NCBI RefSeq assembly: GCF_036320965.1
Contig: NC_092230.1
Span: 44,112,735-44,176,734 of the forward strand
Direction of reading: 5' to 3'
Origin: Panulirus ornatus
Lineage: Eukaryota; Arthropoda; Malacostraca; Decapoda; Palinuridae
DNA: 64,000 nt
The notes beneath the pieces were generated by a model. It was given only the letters and a program-made list of their open reading frames with translations. It searched no databases and was not told where the DNA came from. The position numbers and the translations under genes were made by a program. Positions within the stretch are counted from its first letter, which is position 1. Each line of letters starts with the position of its first letter. This document shows positions 43,999 through 55,726 of the stretch, one piece after another.

Positions 43999-45426
43999 AT
44001 GATGAAATTAGTCACACTTATAACACTTGCTATCCTAGCGGTGGGCTTCGTGTGTGCAACGCGCGGGGAGGTGGACTTTTCGAACTGGCCGCCAGAGGTC
44101 CTCGCTCTCGTCAACCGCAAACGTCCAACTGGCGTGGGGCATGACGCTTCCAGCACAACCTCCGTGTCTAAGAAGGGCGTGAAGCCTTCCCCTGAGGTAG
44201 ACCCCGAGGTCACTCAGGAGGCCGCCATGGACCAGAACGCAATGATGGTGATGAAGTATATCAACATCCAGATCGCCAAGGAAAGCATGCTAGAGCAACT
44301 CGAGGAGCGTCGCCTCCGCAAAGTGGAGGAGAAGAAGAGAAAAGAAGCCCAATGGGAGGAATACATGGAAGCCAAGCGATTGGCCGACCGTGATCTCGTC
44401 TTGAGGAAAGCCCTTCAATCAAACTCCGATTCTCAAGGTGACGAACAATATAATGATAATATGCGAAAAACCATCGATTATCTCATGGGTTTCTCCCCCG
44501 ACATGCCCACATTCACTGAGAATAATCCAACCCATGAGCCCGACAAGCGTCCAGTACCTCCTCAGGGCCACGAGCCAGACGAGCGTCCAGTACCTCCTCA
44601 GGGCCATGAGCCAGACGAGCGTCCTGTACCTCCTCAGGGCCATGAGCCAGACGAGCGTCCAGTACCTCCTCAGGGCCATGAGCCAGACGAGCGTCCAGTA
44701 CCTCCTCAGTCTCCAGGAGAAATACAAGATCCGCAGAGCTCCTTACGTCAAGAGCTCGAGGAACTTCGCAAACATGTTTACGAGAGGGACATGGAGCACG
44801 ACAGGAAAATGAAGGAGTTAGAGAGTTTCTTTCATCAGAGCTTTGAAAACTTCCGTGAGGAAATGGAGAAGTCCTTCCGTCAGAAGCATGAGGCCCTTCT
44901 AAAAGAGAACGAGAACCTCCGACAGACGAACGAGGAACTTCGTGGCCATATTGTCACAATAGAGCAAAATATGGAGACCCGTTTCCAGGAGTTGGAGAAG
45001 TCCCACCGTCAGAAGGATGAGGCCCTTCTAAAAGAGAACGAGAACCTCCGACAGACGAACGAGGAACTTCGTGGCCATATTGTCACAATAGGGCAAAATA
45101 TGGACACCCGTTTCCAGGAGTTGGAGGAGTCCCTCCGTCAGAAGCATGAGGCCCTTCTAAAAGAGAACCAGAACCTCCGACAGACGAACGAGGAACTTCG
45201 TGGCCATATTGTCACAATAGGGCAAATTATGGACACCCGTTTCCAGGAGTTGGAGAAGTCCCAGACACTAGAGAACCAGAAGACTCGAGAGCAGAATGAG
45301 AAACATTTTGTCCAACTCAGTCAGCAACTCAGTCAGCAGCAACTCAATAAACATGCTGAAAATAATGACGTGGACACAGATGGGGACGATATTAATGATG
45401 AACTTGTAAAGTTCTTGTCAGTCTAG
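43999..45426 (+). CDS. Secreted coiled-coil repeat protein, copy 3 (475 aa, type II)
   Basis: The signal peptide is nearly identical to the other copies. Residues 57-110 differ clearly: KKGVKPSPEVDPEV, MMVMKYINIQIAKES and LEQLEERRLRKVEEKKRKEA replace the arginine-rich type-I segment, which shortens the protein by about 20 residues there. Five HEPDxRPVPPQG repeats follow, none with cysteine, then three 43-residue coiled-coil repeats and the common tail. From the SPDMPTFTE motif onward it is almost the same as the type-I copies, which suggests gene conversion. TAG at 45424-45426, duplicated tail to TGA 45526-45528, AATAAA at 45535-45540. Function unknown; secreted by prediction. Confidence 0.85.
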   Translation: MMKLVTLITLAILAVGFVCATRGEVDFSNWPPEVLALVNRKRPTGVGHDASSTTSVSKKGVKPSPEVDPEVTQEAAMDQNAMMVMKYINIQIAKESMLEQLEERRLRKVEEKKRKEAQWEEYMEAKRLADRDLVLRKALQSNSDSQGDEQYNDNMRKTIDYLMGFSPDMPTFTENNPTHEPDKRPVPPQGHEPDERPVPPQGHEPDERPVPPQGHEPDERPVPPQGHEPDERPVPPQSPGEIQDPQSSLRQELEELRKHVYERDMEHDRKMKELESFFHQSFENFREEMEKSFRQKHEALLKENENLRQTNEELRGHIVTIEQNMETRFQELEKSHRQKDEALLKENENLRQTNEELRGHIVTIGQNMDTRFQELEESLRQKHEALLKENQNLRQTNEELRGHIVTIGQIMDTRFQELEKSQTLENQKTREQNEKHFVQLSQQLSQQQLNKHAENNDVDTDGDDINDELVKFLSV

Positions 45427-45525
45427 GAGCCCCAGAGTCAGCAACTCCATAAACATGCTGAAAATGATGACGTGGAGACAGATGGGGACGATATTGATGA
45501 TGAACTTGTAAAGTTCTTGTCAGTC
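45427..45525 (+). other. In-frame duplicated C-terminal tail after the stop, copy 3
   Basis: Thirty-three open codons between TAG and TGA, same as in copy 2. Confidence 0.8.
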
Positions 45526-45559
45526 TGATTCCCGAATAAATGGGCTTGGTGTGAGGCGG

Positions 45560-45785
45560 GGCAATCTCTGAGATTGTGACTAATTTCTAATCATATATTT
45601 CATTTTCTTATTCTAAAACAAAACCTCAAGCATTACGTAACTCTCATACTTCCAACCTCCGCTGCAATCTCTGAGATTGTGACTAATTTCTAATCATATA
45701 TTTCATTTTCTTATTCTAAAACAAAACCTCAAGCATCACGTAACTCTCATACTTCCAACCCCCGCTGCAATCTCTGCAATCTCTC
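45560..45785 (+). repeat. 103-bp repeat, two copies
   Basis: Two units beginning CAATCTCTGAGATTG, ending in the 'gcaatctctgcaatctctcc' transition into the leader-exon copy. Confidence 0.9.
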
Positions 45786-45797
45786 CTAGTTGGATTG

Positions 45798-45905
45798 GGA
45801 ATCCGGATTCCGGATTATCATCAGCTGACTGTCAACGTCAACACCATGCCGACAGCTTTCGAGAACCACACAGGAAATTGCCATTCTTGTGACGAAAACG
45901 ATTGG
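45798..45905 (+). other. Duplicated RABL3-type leader exon, unit C
   Basis: As in unit B, but 'cacaggaaattg' lacks one G, so the 15-codon upstream frame is shifted. The donor GATTG|GTAAGC is kept. Confidence 0.5.
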
Positions 45906-46129
45906 TAAGCATAAATTTACTTATTTAGATCTTATATGATCTAAATTGTTAATGGGGTTAAAGATGTCATGGTAGTGACAAATGAAAAGCCTGGTGGTCC
46001 ATTATTTGCCAAAAAATGAAGATAGATTGGAAAAGATTGATCAAGATTTGAAAAGATTGATCAAGGTAGGACAAGATTGATCAAGATTGGAAAAGATTGA
46101 TCAAGGTAGGAAAAGATTGATCACTTAAC

Positions 46130-46890
46130 TAATATGACGCATCTTCACTACTGGGTATAAGCACACTAGATGGGTGGTTATAAGGTGTTATGATGATGGG
46201 AAGAAGGTTATGAGAGATGGGTTATGGTGGTGGGGAGAGGGCCATGATCTTAGGCAAACACATCTTCACTATTCCCTCAAACAAGACGCATCTTCACTAT
46301 TGGATGTAAACACACTAGATGGGTGGTTATGAGGAGATGTTATGATGATGGGAAGAAGGTTATGAGAGATGGGTTATGGTGGTGGGGAGAGGGCCATAAC
46401 CTTACTTAGGCAAACACATCTTCACTAGTCCCTCAAAAAGACGCATCTTCACTATTGGGTGTAAGCACACTAGACGGGTGGATATGAGGAGGTGTTATGA
46501 TGATGAGATGGAGGCTATGCGGATGGGTTATGGTGGTGGGTAAGATGAGTTATGGTAGTGGGGATAGAATTATGAACGATAGGTTATGGTGGTAGGGAGA
46601 TTACAAGGGATGGGTTATAGTGGTGGTGGAAGGATTATGAAGGATGGAATATGATGATGGAGAGATTATGAGGGATAGAATATGGTGATGGGGAGATTAT
46701 GAGGGTTGGGTTATGGTGGAGGGGAGGGTGGGTTAGAGTGGTGGTGGGAGGATTATGTGAGATGGGTTATGGTTATAGAGAGAGGATTATGAGGGATGGG
46801 TTATGGTGATGAGGAGATAATGAGGGATGGGTTATGGTGGTGGGGAAGGGAATGTGAGGAATGGGCTACGGTAGTGGAGAGGATGGGTTA
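46130..46890 (-). repeat. ~172-bp minisatellite array, degenerate
   Basis: Joined directly to the truncated end of unit C at about 46,135. The first part has normal units. From 46,500 it degrades into 'gagggatgggttatggtggtgggga' repeats. Confidence 0.85.
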
Positions 46891-47050
46891 TGTTGACTAC
46901 AGTGTTTGCCATGAAGTCATATACAATACAAAATAACTTACCCTTATGAAATGGCTTCATACAAGTAGAATTGGTTTATTCATAATTAAATTACAACCAT
47001 AGAATCAGATAATGGTTAGACATGCATAGGAAGTTATATATCATTGTTCA
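46891..47050. other. Short unique segment
   Basis: About 160 bp of non-repeat sequence between two minisatellites. No feature recognised. Confidence 0.4.
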
Positions 47051-48020
47051 TTTAATCAAGACAATCACATTGAATGGTCCAGCAGCAGTAATCCCTCATC
47101 ATATGGGTATCCCAGTGTCCCTGGTATGGGTATCCCAGTGTCCCAGGGATGTCTATCCCAGTGTCCCCGGTATGGGTATCCCAGTGTCCCATGGATATCT
47201 ATCCCAGTGTCCCCGGTATGGGTATCCCATGGATATCTATCCCAGTGTCCCCGGTATGGGTATCCCAGTGTCCCAGGGATGTCTATCCCAGTGTCCCATG
47301 GATATCTATCCCAGTGTCCCCGGTATGGGTATCCCAGTGTCCCAGGGATGTCTATCCCAGTGTCCCATGGATATCTATCCCAGTCTCCCCGGTATGGGTA
47401 TCCCAGTGTCCCCGGTATGGGTATCCCAGTGTCCCAGGGATGTCTATCCCAGTGTCCCCGGTATGGGTATCCCAGTGTCCCAGGGATGTCTATCCCAGTG
47501 TCCCATGGATATCTATCCCAGTGTCCCAGGTATCTTTCTTCGTTGGTTCTTAAATCGTGGCGGAATCGTTGACCCTGTTCCTCACTTAGGTCACCAAGGT
47601 TGTCTGGGAAAGGATCCGAGTGGGTGTGGGGGTAATGCAATCTGCTGCACATTTTACAGCCAAGTTGACAGGAAGAAGAAGAGAACATGTTCTCCACGAC
47701 TGAGAGTAGTTATCTACTTTATGGTTCCCAGCAAACATGCCTTACAACCAGAGGGAACGAAGACAATGCCTCTACCTCAAGCACTCTTTATTGAATCTTG
47801 GAAATGTGGGTCTTTTATGAGTTCCCTGATTTGCGGCCCGTCCAAAAACATCTGCCTTCAGCTTCTCCCTGAGTCCCCTTCTTGGTTTAAAGCCTTCACA
47901 AACTGTTTCGTTAAACTTAGTTTGATGCGCAGTGGTGGTAAAATAACCTTATCTCTATCAACCGAAGGGTTTGCCATTACATTCTTTTCTCCAAACACAA
48001 TGTTTCTCAGGCTTCTCCCT
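47050..48020 (-). pseudogene. Multicopy arthropod ORF family, copy split by a minisatellite
   Basis: Minus strand: NIVFGEKNVMANPSVDRDK, VILPPLRIKLSLTKQFVKAL, GPQIRELMKDPHFQDS, then in another frame NLGDLSEEQGQRFRHDL and EERYLGHWD. After the 23-bp repeat it resumes as GHWDTHMMRDYCCWTIQ at about 47,121-47,075. The interrupted word matches the normal family ending as I remember it (GRWD..MMADYCW). Several stops and frame changes; dead. Confidence 0.6.
47103..47530. repeat. 23-bp minisatellite, about 18 copies
   Basis: Three unit variants share 'atcccagtgtccc' and differ in the next ten bases (cggtatgggt, agggatgtct, atggatatct). Since 23 is not a multiple of three, all frames stay open, which creates the large spurious ORFs here. 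Confidence 0.95.
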
Positions 48021-48114
48021 GGCTCATCTAGCTATACTATTCCAGAGGCAGAAAAAGCAGGGATACATAGTGTATCCTTAGCCCTACTCTCCCACAGACA
48101 GATAAAGCAGGGAT

Positions 48115-48830
48115 ACTTCTCCCACCATCCCATCCATACACAAACTGGACAACCATGTTGACATTACACACCTCTGCTGCTGACTAACCTTTCTTGGAAC
48201 AATTCAATCTCCTCTCCTCTTACTTGTCAAAATGCCTTACACATAAAAAATTCTCTGCCTCTAGCAGCTTTCCTCCCACACTGTATATCCTTAAGACCTT
48301 CCACAAGGCATCTCTACCAATCCTATCATATGCTTTCTCCAGATCCATAAATGCCATATCCATCTGTTTCTCTAATCATTCTCACACATGTTCCTCGGGC
48401 AAACACCTGATCCACACATCCTCTACCACTTCTAAAACCACACTGCTCCTCCCAAGTCTGATGCTCCGTACATGCCTTCACCTTCTCAATCAGTAACCTC
48501 CCATACAATTTACCAGACGCACTCAAGAAACTTGTACCTTTGTAGTTTCAACACTAAACTTTATTCCCCTTGCCTTTATACAGTGAAACTATGCATGTAT
48601 TCTGCCAATCTTTAGGCACCTAAACATGATCCATACACATACTGAAAATCCTAACCAACCAATCAATAACACAATTACTCCCTTTCTTAATCAATTCAAC
48701 TGCAATACTATCCACTCCAGCCTCCTTGCCACATTTCATCTTACGCAAGGTTTTCACTTCTTCTTTTCTCTTCACCAAACCACTTTGCATACTTTGCATA
48801 CCATCCAGATCCAAACACTTTCTTCCTAAT
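48115..48830 (-). pseudogene. RTE-like relic, unit D
   Basis: Minus strand pieces KMKCGKEAGVDSIAVELIKK and EEQCGFRSGRGCVDQVFA. Nearly identical to 54,075-54,790. Confidence 0.8.
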
Positions 48831-49490
48831 ATATGTAGATGACATAACTGAAACAGTAAAATGTCCTGTGAAAATGTTTGCAGATGACACTAAATTCTGA
48901 AATATCTTGAAAAACTGTAAAGATAATACAGTATACTTACGGTGTTACAGGAAGACTATGACAAATTAAGCAGCTGGCTGTGAGAAAATGAGAAATGCAA
49001 ATACATGATGACTATTGGAGGTAACCAAAGAATCCTGGATGAGTTTGGAGAGGATGATAAGCAATGACATGAAAATAAAAAGCATGTAATAGAGATGCTT
49101 AGAAAACAGTGTTATGAGATCTATGAGGATTTATTTCAGCCAAAAAGACATAAAAGGATGTGGGATATTATACAAAACATATGTCCATCCACATCTTGAA
49201 TGCTGTGCATAATAAACTTGGTCATCATACCACGAAAAGGACATGGGTCGTTTGTTTTTCGGGAATGAATTAAAAGTTAAGAGATCTAAAAGGTAAAATA
49301 TCACAGGAGTAGAGGAGCAACGCTTTGAGACAACAAGACTTTGACAGAAAATATCAAAATTAATAGAATGATCTTCAAACCAGTAAAATCCAGACCTTTA
49401 ACAGGAAAAAGAATGATACATACAAAAAGGTCCATTCCTACGATGAAATAAAATTTCTTGATTGAGACAGTCATGTGTTCTATCTTCATA
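48830..49490 (+). pseudogene. CR1-like relic, unit D
   Basis: Begins 'gtttgcagatgacactaaattc' (FADDTKF) and continues as in unit A. Confidence 0.6.
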
Positions 49491-49559
49491 TGTGCTATGC
49501 TACATATTAGTTAACTGATCAATCTTTTCCTACCTTGATCAATCTTTTCCAATCTTTTG

Positions 49560-49640
49560 GAAGAGAAAGACTATTTACTGCCCAATTATTCCTTGCGTGT
49601 CGTAGAAAGCGGCTAAAAAGACTGGGAGAAGGAGGGTTGG
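49560..49640 (-). mobile_element. RTE 5' UTR-like fragment replacing the leader exon, unit D
   Basis: Contains 'gtcgtagaaagcggctaaaaagactgggag', similar to the start of the intact element (12,360-12,400) but read on the plus strand. It stands where units A-C have the RABL3-type leader exon. The same change is at 55,520-55,600. Confidence 0.5.
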
Positions 49641-49766
49641 AAGTATGAGAGTTACGTGATGCTTGAGGTTTTGTTTTAGAATAAGAAAATGAAATATATG
49701 ATTAGAAATTAGTCACAATCTCAGAGATTGCCTCACCTCACACCAAGCCCATTCATTCGGGAATCA

Positions 49767-49865
49767 GACTGACAAGAACTTGACAAGTTCATCATCAATA
49801 TCGTCCCCATCTGTCTCCACGTCATCATTTTCAGCATGTTTATGGAGTTGCTGACTCTGGGGCTC
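49767..49865 (-). other. In-frame duplicated C-terminal tail after the stop, copy 4
   Basis: Open for 33 codons, same sequence class as the other copies. Confidence 0.8.
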
Positions 49866-51374
49866 CTAGACTGACAAGAACTTCACAAGTTCATCATTTA
49901 TATCGTCCCCATCTGTGTCCACGTCATTGTTTTCAGCATGTTTATTGAGTTGCTGCTGACTGAGTTGCTGACTGAGTTGGACAAAATGTTTCTCATTCTG
50001 CTCTCGAGTCTTCTGGTTCTCTAGTGTCTGGGACTTCTCTAACTCCTGGAAACGGGTGTCCATAATTTGCCCTATTGTGACAACATGGCCACGAAGTTCC
50101 TCGTTCGTCTGTCGGAGGTTCTGGTTCTCTTTTAGAAGGGCCTCATGCTTCTGACGGAGGGACTCCTCCAACTCCTGGAAACGGGTGTCCATATTTTGCC
50201 CTATTGTGACAATATGGCCACGAAGTTCCTCGTTCGTCTGTCGGAGGTTCTCGTTCTCTTTTAGAAGGGCCTCATCCTTCTGACGGTGGGACTTCTCCAA
50301 CTCCTGGAAACGGGTCTCCATATTTTGCCCTATTGTAACAATATGGCCACGAAGTTCCTCGTTCGTCTGTCGGAGGTTCTCGTTCTCTCTTAGAAGGGCC
50401 TCATGCTTCTGACGGAAGGACTTCTCCATTTCCTCACGGAAGTTTTCAAAGCTCTGATGAAAGAAACTCTCTAACTCCTTCATTTTCCTGTCGTGCTCCA
50501 TGTCCCTCTCGTAAACATGTTTGCGAAGTTCATCAAGCTCTTGACGTAAGGAGCTCTGCGGATCTTGTATTTCTCCTGAAGACTGAGGAGGTACTGGACG
50601 CTCGTCTGGCTCATGGCCCTGAGGAGGTGCTGGACACTCGTCTGGCTCATGGCCCTGAGGAGGTACTGGACACTCATCTGGCTCATGGCCCTGAGGAGGT
50701 ACTGGACGCTCGTCGGGCTCATGGCCCTGAGGTACTGGACGCTCGTCTGGCTCATGCCCCTGAGGAGGTACTGGACGCTCGTCTGGCTCATGGCCCTGAG
50801 GAGGTACTGGACGCTCGTCTGGCTCATGGGTTGGATTACTCTCAGTGAATGTGGGCATGTCGGGGGAGTAACCCATGAGATAGTCGATGGTTTTTCTCAT
50901 ATTTTTATCATATTGTTCGACAACTTGAGAATCGGAGTTGGGGTGAAGGGCTTTCCTCAAAACTGCACGACGTTCGGCCGATTCCTTGGCTTCCTTGTCT
51001 TCCCTCCGCCACTTGTCTCTCCTTGCCTTATCCCGTTGCTGTCTCTTTAGCTTCTTTTGCTCCTTCCATTCGGCTTCTTTTCTCCTCATCTCCTCCACTT
51101 TGCGGAGGTGACGTTTCTCGCGCCGATCTCGCCGGTGTTCCCTGGCGAAGTGGATTTTCATATACTTTCTCAACATCATTCCCTTCTCCACGCCCTTCTC
51201 AGAGACGGAGGTTGTGTTGGAAGCGTCCTGCCCCACGTCAGTTTGACGATTGCGGGTGACGAGAGCGAGGACCTCTGACGGCCAGTCCGAAAAGTCCTCC
51301 ACCTCTCCGCGCGTTACACACACGAAGCCCACCGCTAGGATAGCAAGTGTTATAAGTGTGACTAATTTCATCAT
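49866..51374 (-). CDS. Secreted coiled-coil repeat protein, copy 4 (502 aa)
   Basis: Type I, with signal peptide, sequon NTT at 53, and the arginine-rich segment with KKLKRQQRDKARRDKW (Q where copies 1 and 2 have L). Seven proline repeats are present, five with R and two with C, one HEPDECPAPPQG and one without the second P. Three 43-residue coiled-coil repeats and the common tail follow. TAG, then 33 open codons to a TGA at 49766-49764, then AATGAA rather than AATAAA. Almost identical to copy 5, with a handful of substitutions (for example EELDELR versus EELEELR, HRQKD versus HRQKH). Confidence 0.85.
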   Translation of the reverse strand: MMKLVTLITLAILAVGFVCVTRGEVEDFSDWPSEVLALVTRNRQTDVGQDASNTTSVSEKGVEKGMMLRKYMKIHFAREHRRDRREKRHLRKVEEMRRKEAEWKEQKKLKRQQRDKARRDKWRREDKEAKESAERRAVLRKALHPNSDSQVVEQYDKNMRKTIDYLMGYSPDMPTFTESNPTHEPDERPVPPQGHEPDERPVPPQGHEPDERPVPQGHEPDERPVPPQGHEPDECPVPPQGHEPDECPAPPQGHEPDERPVPPQSSGEIQDPQSSLRQELDELRKHVYERDMEHDRKMKELESFFHQSFENFREEMEKSFRQKHEALLRENENLRQTNEELRGHIVTIGQNMETRFQELEKSHRQKDEALLKENENLRQTNEELRGHIVTIGQNMDTRFQELEESLRQKHEALLKENQNLRQTNEELRGHVVTIGQIMDTRFQELEKSQTLENQKTREQNEKHFVQLSQQLSQQQLNKHAENNDVDTDGDDINDELVKFLSV

Positions 51375-51745
51375 TGAGAGTTTTGTTATTTAAACGATGT
51401 GGGCGAAAGTCAGTGGTTGGGTCAGAAAGCGATGTAGAAAAGGCGTGGTCTCTGGAATGTCTGTGGAGTAAGGTGTCGTAAAGATGTTAGTGAAGATGTA
51501 GGTCGTCGAAGGCTGGGTGGGAGATGACAGGTTGCAGGGAAGACTGGCAGTAGAGAGGTTGTTGAGGTTGTGGGCAGTAGACAGGAGGTAGGGCAGTGCT
51601 CCGGGGAATTAGGGAGTAAGTGGGGAATCGAGAGTTAGCTGGGGAGTAGATGCAAGCTTAATTAAACCTAAGTTAACCACACCCTCGAGAAACTCATCTT
51701 CACTATAACATCGAATCTCATCTTCACTATTCATGAGGCAAACGA
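51375..51745 (-). promoter_or_regulatory. Conserved 5' flank/leader of copy 4
   Basis: Pyrimidine-rich leader. TTTAAATAAC before the ATG as in copy 1. Paired TAGTGAAGATG words near 51,690-51,735. Confidence 0.5.
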
Positions 51746-53262
51746 ATTTTTGCCTTACCTTACTTAGGTAAACACATCTTCACTAGTCCCTCAAAAGACG
51801 CATCTTCACTATAGGGTGTAAACACACAAGATGGGTGTTTATGAGGAGGTGTTATGATGATGGGGTGTAGGTTATGAGGGATGGGCTATGATGGTGGGGA
51901 AGATGAGTTATGGTGTTGGGGAGAGGGCCATAACCTGACTTAGGCAAACACATCTTCACTAGTCCTTCAAAAGACGCATCTTCACTACTGGGTGTAAACA
52001 CACTAGATGGATGGTTATGAGGAGGTATTATGATGATGGGAAGGAGGTGATGAGGGATGGGCTATGATGGTGGGGAAGATGAGTTATGGTGATGGGGAGA
52101 GGGTTATGAAGGATGTGCTAAGGTATTGGGGAGGATGGGTTATGGTTATGGAGAGAGAGGGATACGAGGCATGGATTGTGGTTGGGAGATGAGGATGATG
52201 AGGGATGGGTTGTGTTGGTGGGGAGAGGGCCATGATCTTACTTAGGCAAACACATCTTCACTATTCCCTCAAAAAAGACGCATCTTCACAACTCGGTGTA
52301 AGCACACTAGATGGGTGGTTATAAGGTGTTATGATGATGGGAAGAAGGTTATCAGAGGTGGGTTATGGTGGTGGGGAGAGGGCCATGATCTTACTTAGGC
52401 AAACACATCTTCACTATCCCCTCAAAAAGACGCATCTTCACTATTGGATGTAAACACACTAGATGGGTGGTTATGAGACTTTATGATGATGGGAAGAAGG
52501 TTATGAGAGATGGGTTATGGTGATGGGGAGAGGGCCATGACCTTACTTAGTAAAACCCATCTTCACTATTCCCTCAAAATGACGCATCTCCACTATTGGA
52601 TGTAAACACACTAGACGGGTGGTTATGAGGAGGTGTTATGATGATGGGGTGTAGGTTATGAGGGATGGGCTATGATGGTTGGGAAGATGAGTTATGGTGT
52701 TGGGGAGAGGGCCAAAACCTTACTTAGACTCATCTTCACCATAACATCGAATCTCATCTTCACTATTCATGAGGCAAACTAGTTTTCGCCTTACCTTACT
52801 TAGGCAAACACATCTTCACTAGTCCCTCAAAAGACGCATCTTCATTATAGGGTGTAAACACACAAGATTGGTGGTTATGAGGAGGTGTTATGATGATGGG
52901 GTGTAGGTTATGAGGGATGGACTATGATGGTGGGGAAGATGAGTTATGGTGTTGGGGAGAGGGCCATAACCTGACTTAGGCAAACACATCTTCACTAGTC
53001 CTTCAAAAGACGCATCTTCACTACTGGGTGTAAACACACTAGATGGATGGTTATGAGGAGGTGTTATGATGATGGGAAGGAGGTGATGAGGGACGGGCTA
53101 TGATGGTGGGGAAGATGAGTTATGGTGATGGGGAGAGGGTTATGAAGGATGTGCTAAGGTATTGGGGAGGACAGGTTATGGTTATGGAGAGAGAGGGATA
53201 TGAGGCATGGATTGTGGTTGGGAGATGAGGATTATGAGGGATGGGTTGTGGTGGTGGGAGAC
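51745..53262 (-). repeat. ~172-bp minisatellite array upstream of copy 4
   Basis: Short and long unit variants. A second copy of the flank words 'cataacatcgaatctcatcttcactattcatgagg' occurs inside at about 52,738-52,770. It ends sharply at the 23-bp repeat, 53,262. Confidence 0.9.
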
Positions 53263-53475
53263 CCGGTATGGGTATCCCAGTGTCCCAGGGATGTCTATCC
53301 CAGTGTCCCATGGATATCTATCCCAGTCTCCCCGGTATGGGTATCCCAGTGTCCCCGGTATGGGTATCCCAGTGTCCCAGGGATGTCTATCCCAGTGTCC
53401 CCGGTATGGGTATCCCAGTGTCCCAGGGATGTCTATCCCAGTGTCCCATGGATATCTATCCCAGTGTCCCAGGTA
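53263..53475. repeat. 23-bp minisatellite, second copy
   Basis: About nine units, homologous to 47,321-47,530. Marks the left end of the 5.96-kb duplication. Confidence 0.95.
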
Positions 53476-53479
53476 TCTT

Positions 53480-54000
53480 TCTTCGTTGGTTCTTAAATCG
53501 TGGCGGAATCGTTGACCCTGTTCCTCACTTAGGTCACCAAGGTTGTCTGGGAAAGGATCCGAGTGGGTGTGGAGGTAATGCAATCTGCTGCACATTTTAC
53601 AGCCAAGTTGACAGGAAGAAGAAGAGAACATGTTCTCCACGACTGAGAGTAGTTATCTACTTTATGGTTCCCAGCAAACATGCCTTACAACCAGAGGGAA
53701 CGAAGACAATGCCTCTACCTCAAGCACTCTTTATTGAATCTTGGAAATGTGGGTCTTTTATGAGTTCCCTGATTTGCGGCCCGTCCAAAAACGTCTGCCT
53801 TCAGCTTCTCCCTGAGTCCCCTTCTTGGTTTAAAGCCTTTACAAACTGTTTCGTTAAACTTAGTTTGATGCGCAGTGGTGGTAAAATAACCTTATCTCTA
53901 TCAACCGAAGGGTTTGCCATTACATTCTTTTCTCCAAACACAATGTTTTCTCTCAGAGGCCTTTGTTTTCTCACCCAGTGCTCATCCTTAGCTATACTAT
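53480..54000 (-). pseudogene. Multicopy arthropod ORF family, second copy
   Basis: Same decayed frames as 47,530-48,020, with a slightly longer start including DEHWVRKQRPLRENIVFGEK. Dead. Confidence 0.6.
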
Positions 54001-54074
54001 TCCAGAGGCAGACAAAGCAGGGATACATAGTGTATCCTTAGCCCTACTCTCCCACAGACAGATAAAGCAGGGAT

Positions 54075-54790
54075 ACTTCTCCCACAATCCCATCCATACA
54101 CAAACTGGACAACCATGTTGACATTACACACCTCTGCTGCTGACTAACCTTTCTTGGAACAATTCAATCTCCTCTCCTCTTACTTGTCAAAATGCCTTAC
54201 ACATAAAAAATTCTCTGCCTCTAGCAGCTTTCCTCCCACACTGTATATCCTTAAGACCTTCCACAAGGCATCTCTACCAATCCTATCATATGCTTTCTCC
54301 AGATCCATAAATGCCATATCCATCTGTTTCTCTAATCATTCTCACACATGTTCCTCGGGCAAACACCTGATCCACACATCCTCTACCACTTCTAAAACCA
54401 CACTGCTCCTCCCAAGTCTGATGCTCCGTACATGCCTTCACCTTCTCAATCAGTAACCTCCCATACAATTTACCAGACGCACTCAAGAAACTTGTACCTT
54501 TGTAGTTTCAACACTAAACTTTATTCCCCTTGCCTTTATACAGTGAAACTATGCATGTATTCTGCCAATCTTTAGGCACCTAAACATGATCCATACACAT
54601 ACTGAAAATCCTAACCAACCAATCAATAACACAGTTACTCCCATTCTTAATCAATTCAACTGCAATACTATCCACTCCAGCCTCCTTGCCACATTTCATC
54701 TTACGCAAGGTTTTCACTTCTTCTTTTCTCTTCACCAAACCACTTTGCATACTTTGCATACCATCCAGATCCAAACACTTTCTTCCTAAT
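54075..54790 (-). pseudogene. RTE-like relic, unit E
   Basis: Matches 48,115-48,830 at a +5960 offset. Confidence 0.8.
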
Positions 54791-55450
54791 ATATGTAGAT
54801 GACATAACTGAAACAGTAAAATGTCCTGTGAAAATGTTTGCAGATGACACTAAATTCTGAAATATCTTGAAAAACTGTAAAGATAATACAGTATACTTAC
54901 AGTGTTACAGGAAGACTATGACAAATTAAGCAGCTGGCTGTGAGAAAATGAGAAATGCAAATACATGATGACTATTGGAGGTAACCAAAGAATCCTGGAT
55001 GAGTTTGGAGAGGATGATAAGCAATGACATGAAAATAAAAAGCATGTAATAGAGATGCTTAGAAAACAGTGTTATGAGATCTATGAGGATTTATTTCAGC
55101 CAAAAAGACATAAAAGGATGTGGGATATTATACAAAACATATGTCCATCCACATCTTGAATGCTGTGCATAATAAACTTGGTCATCATACCACGAAAAGG
55201 ACATGGGTCGTTTGTTTTTCGGAAATGAATTAAAAGTTAAGAGATCTAAAAGGTAAAATATCACAGGAGTAGAGGAGCAACGCTTTGAGACAACAAGACT
55301 TTGACAGAAAATATCAAAATTAATAGAATGATCTTCAAACCAGTAAAATCCAGACCTTTAACAGGAAAAAGAATGATACATACAAAAAGGTCCATTCCTA
55401 CGATGAAATAAAATTTCTTGATTGAGACAGTCATGTGTTCTATCTTCATA
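54790..55450 (+). pseudogene. CR1-like relic, unit E
   Basis: Matches 48,830-49,490 at a +5960 offset. Confidence 0.6.
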
Positions 55451-55726
55451 TGTGCTATGCTACATATTAGTTAACTGATCAATCTTTTCCTACCTTGATC
55501 AATCTTTTCCAATCTTTTGGAAGAGAAAGACTATTTACTGCCCAATTATTCCTTGCGTGTCGTAGAAAGCGGCTAAAAAGACTGGGAGAAGGAGGGTTGG
55601 AAGTATGAGAGTTACGTGATGCTTGAGGTTTTGTTTTAGAATAAGAAAATGAAATATATGATTAGAAATTAGTCACAATCTCAGAGATTGCCTCACCTCA
55701 CACCAAGCCCATTCATTCGGGAATCA

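Noticed and set aside
47022..48161. 379-aa plus-strand ORF and its 210-aa antisense partner
   Set aside because: Both run through the 23-bp minisatellite, which has no stop in any frame. The rest is the antisense of a decayed transposon-like ORF.
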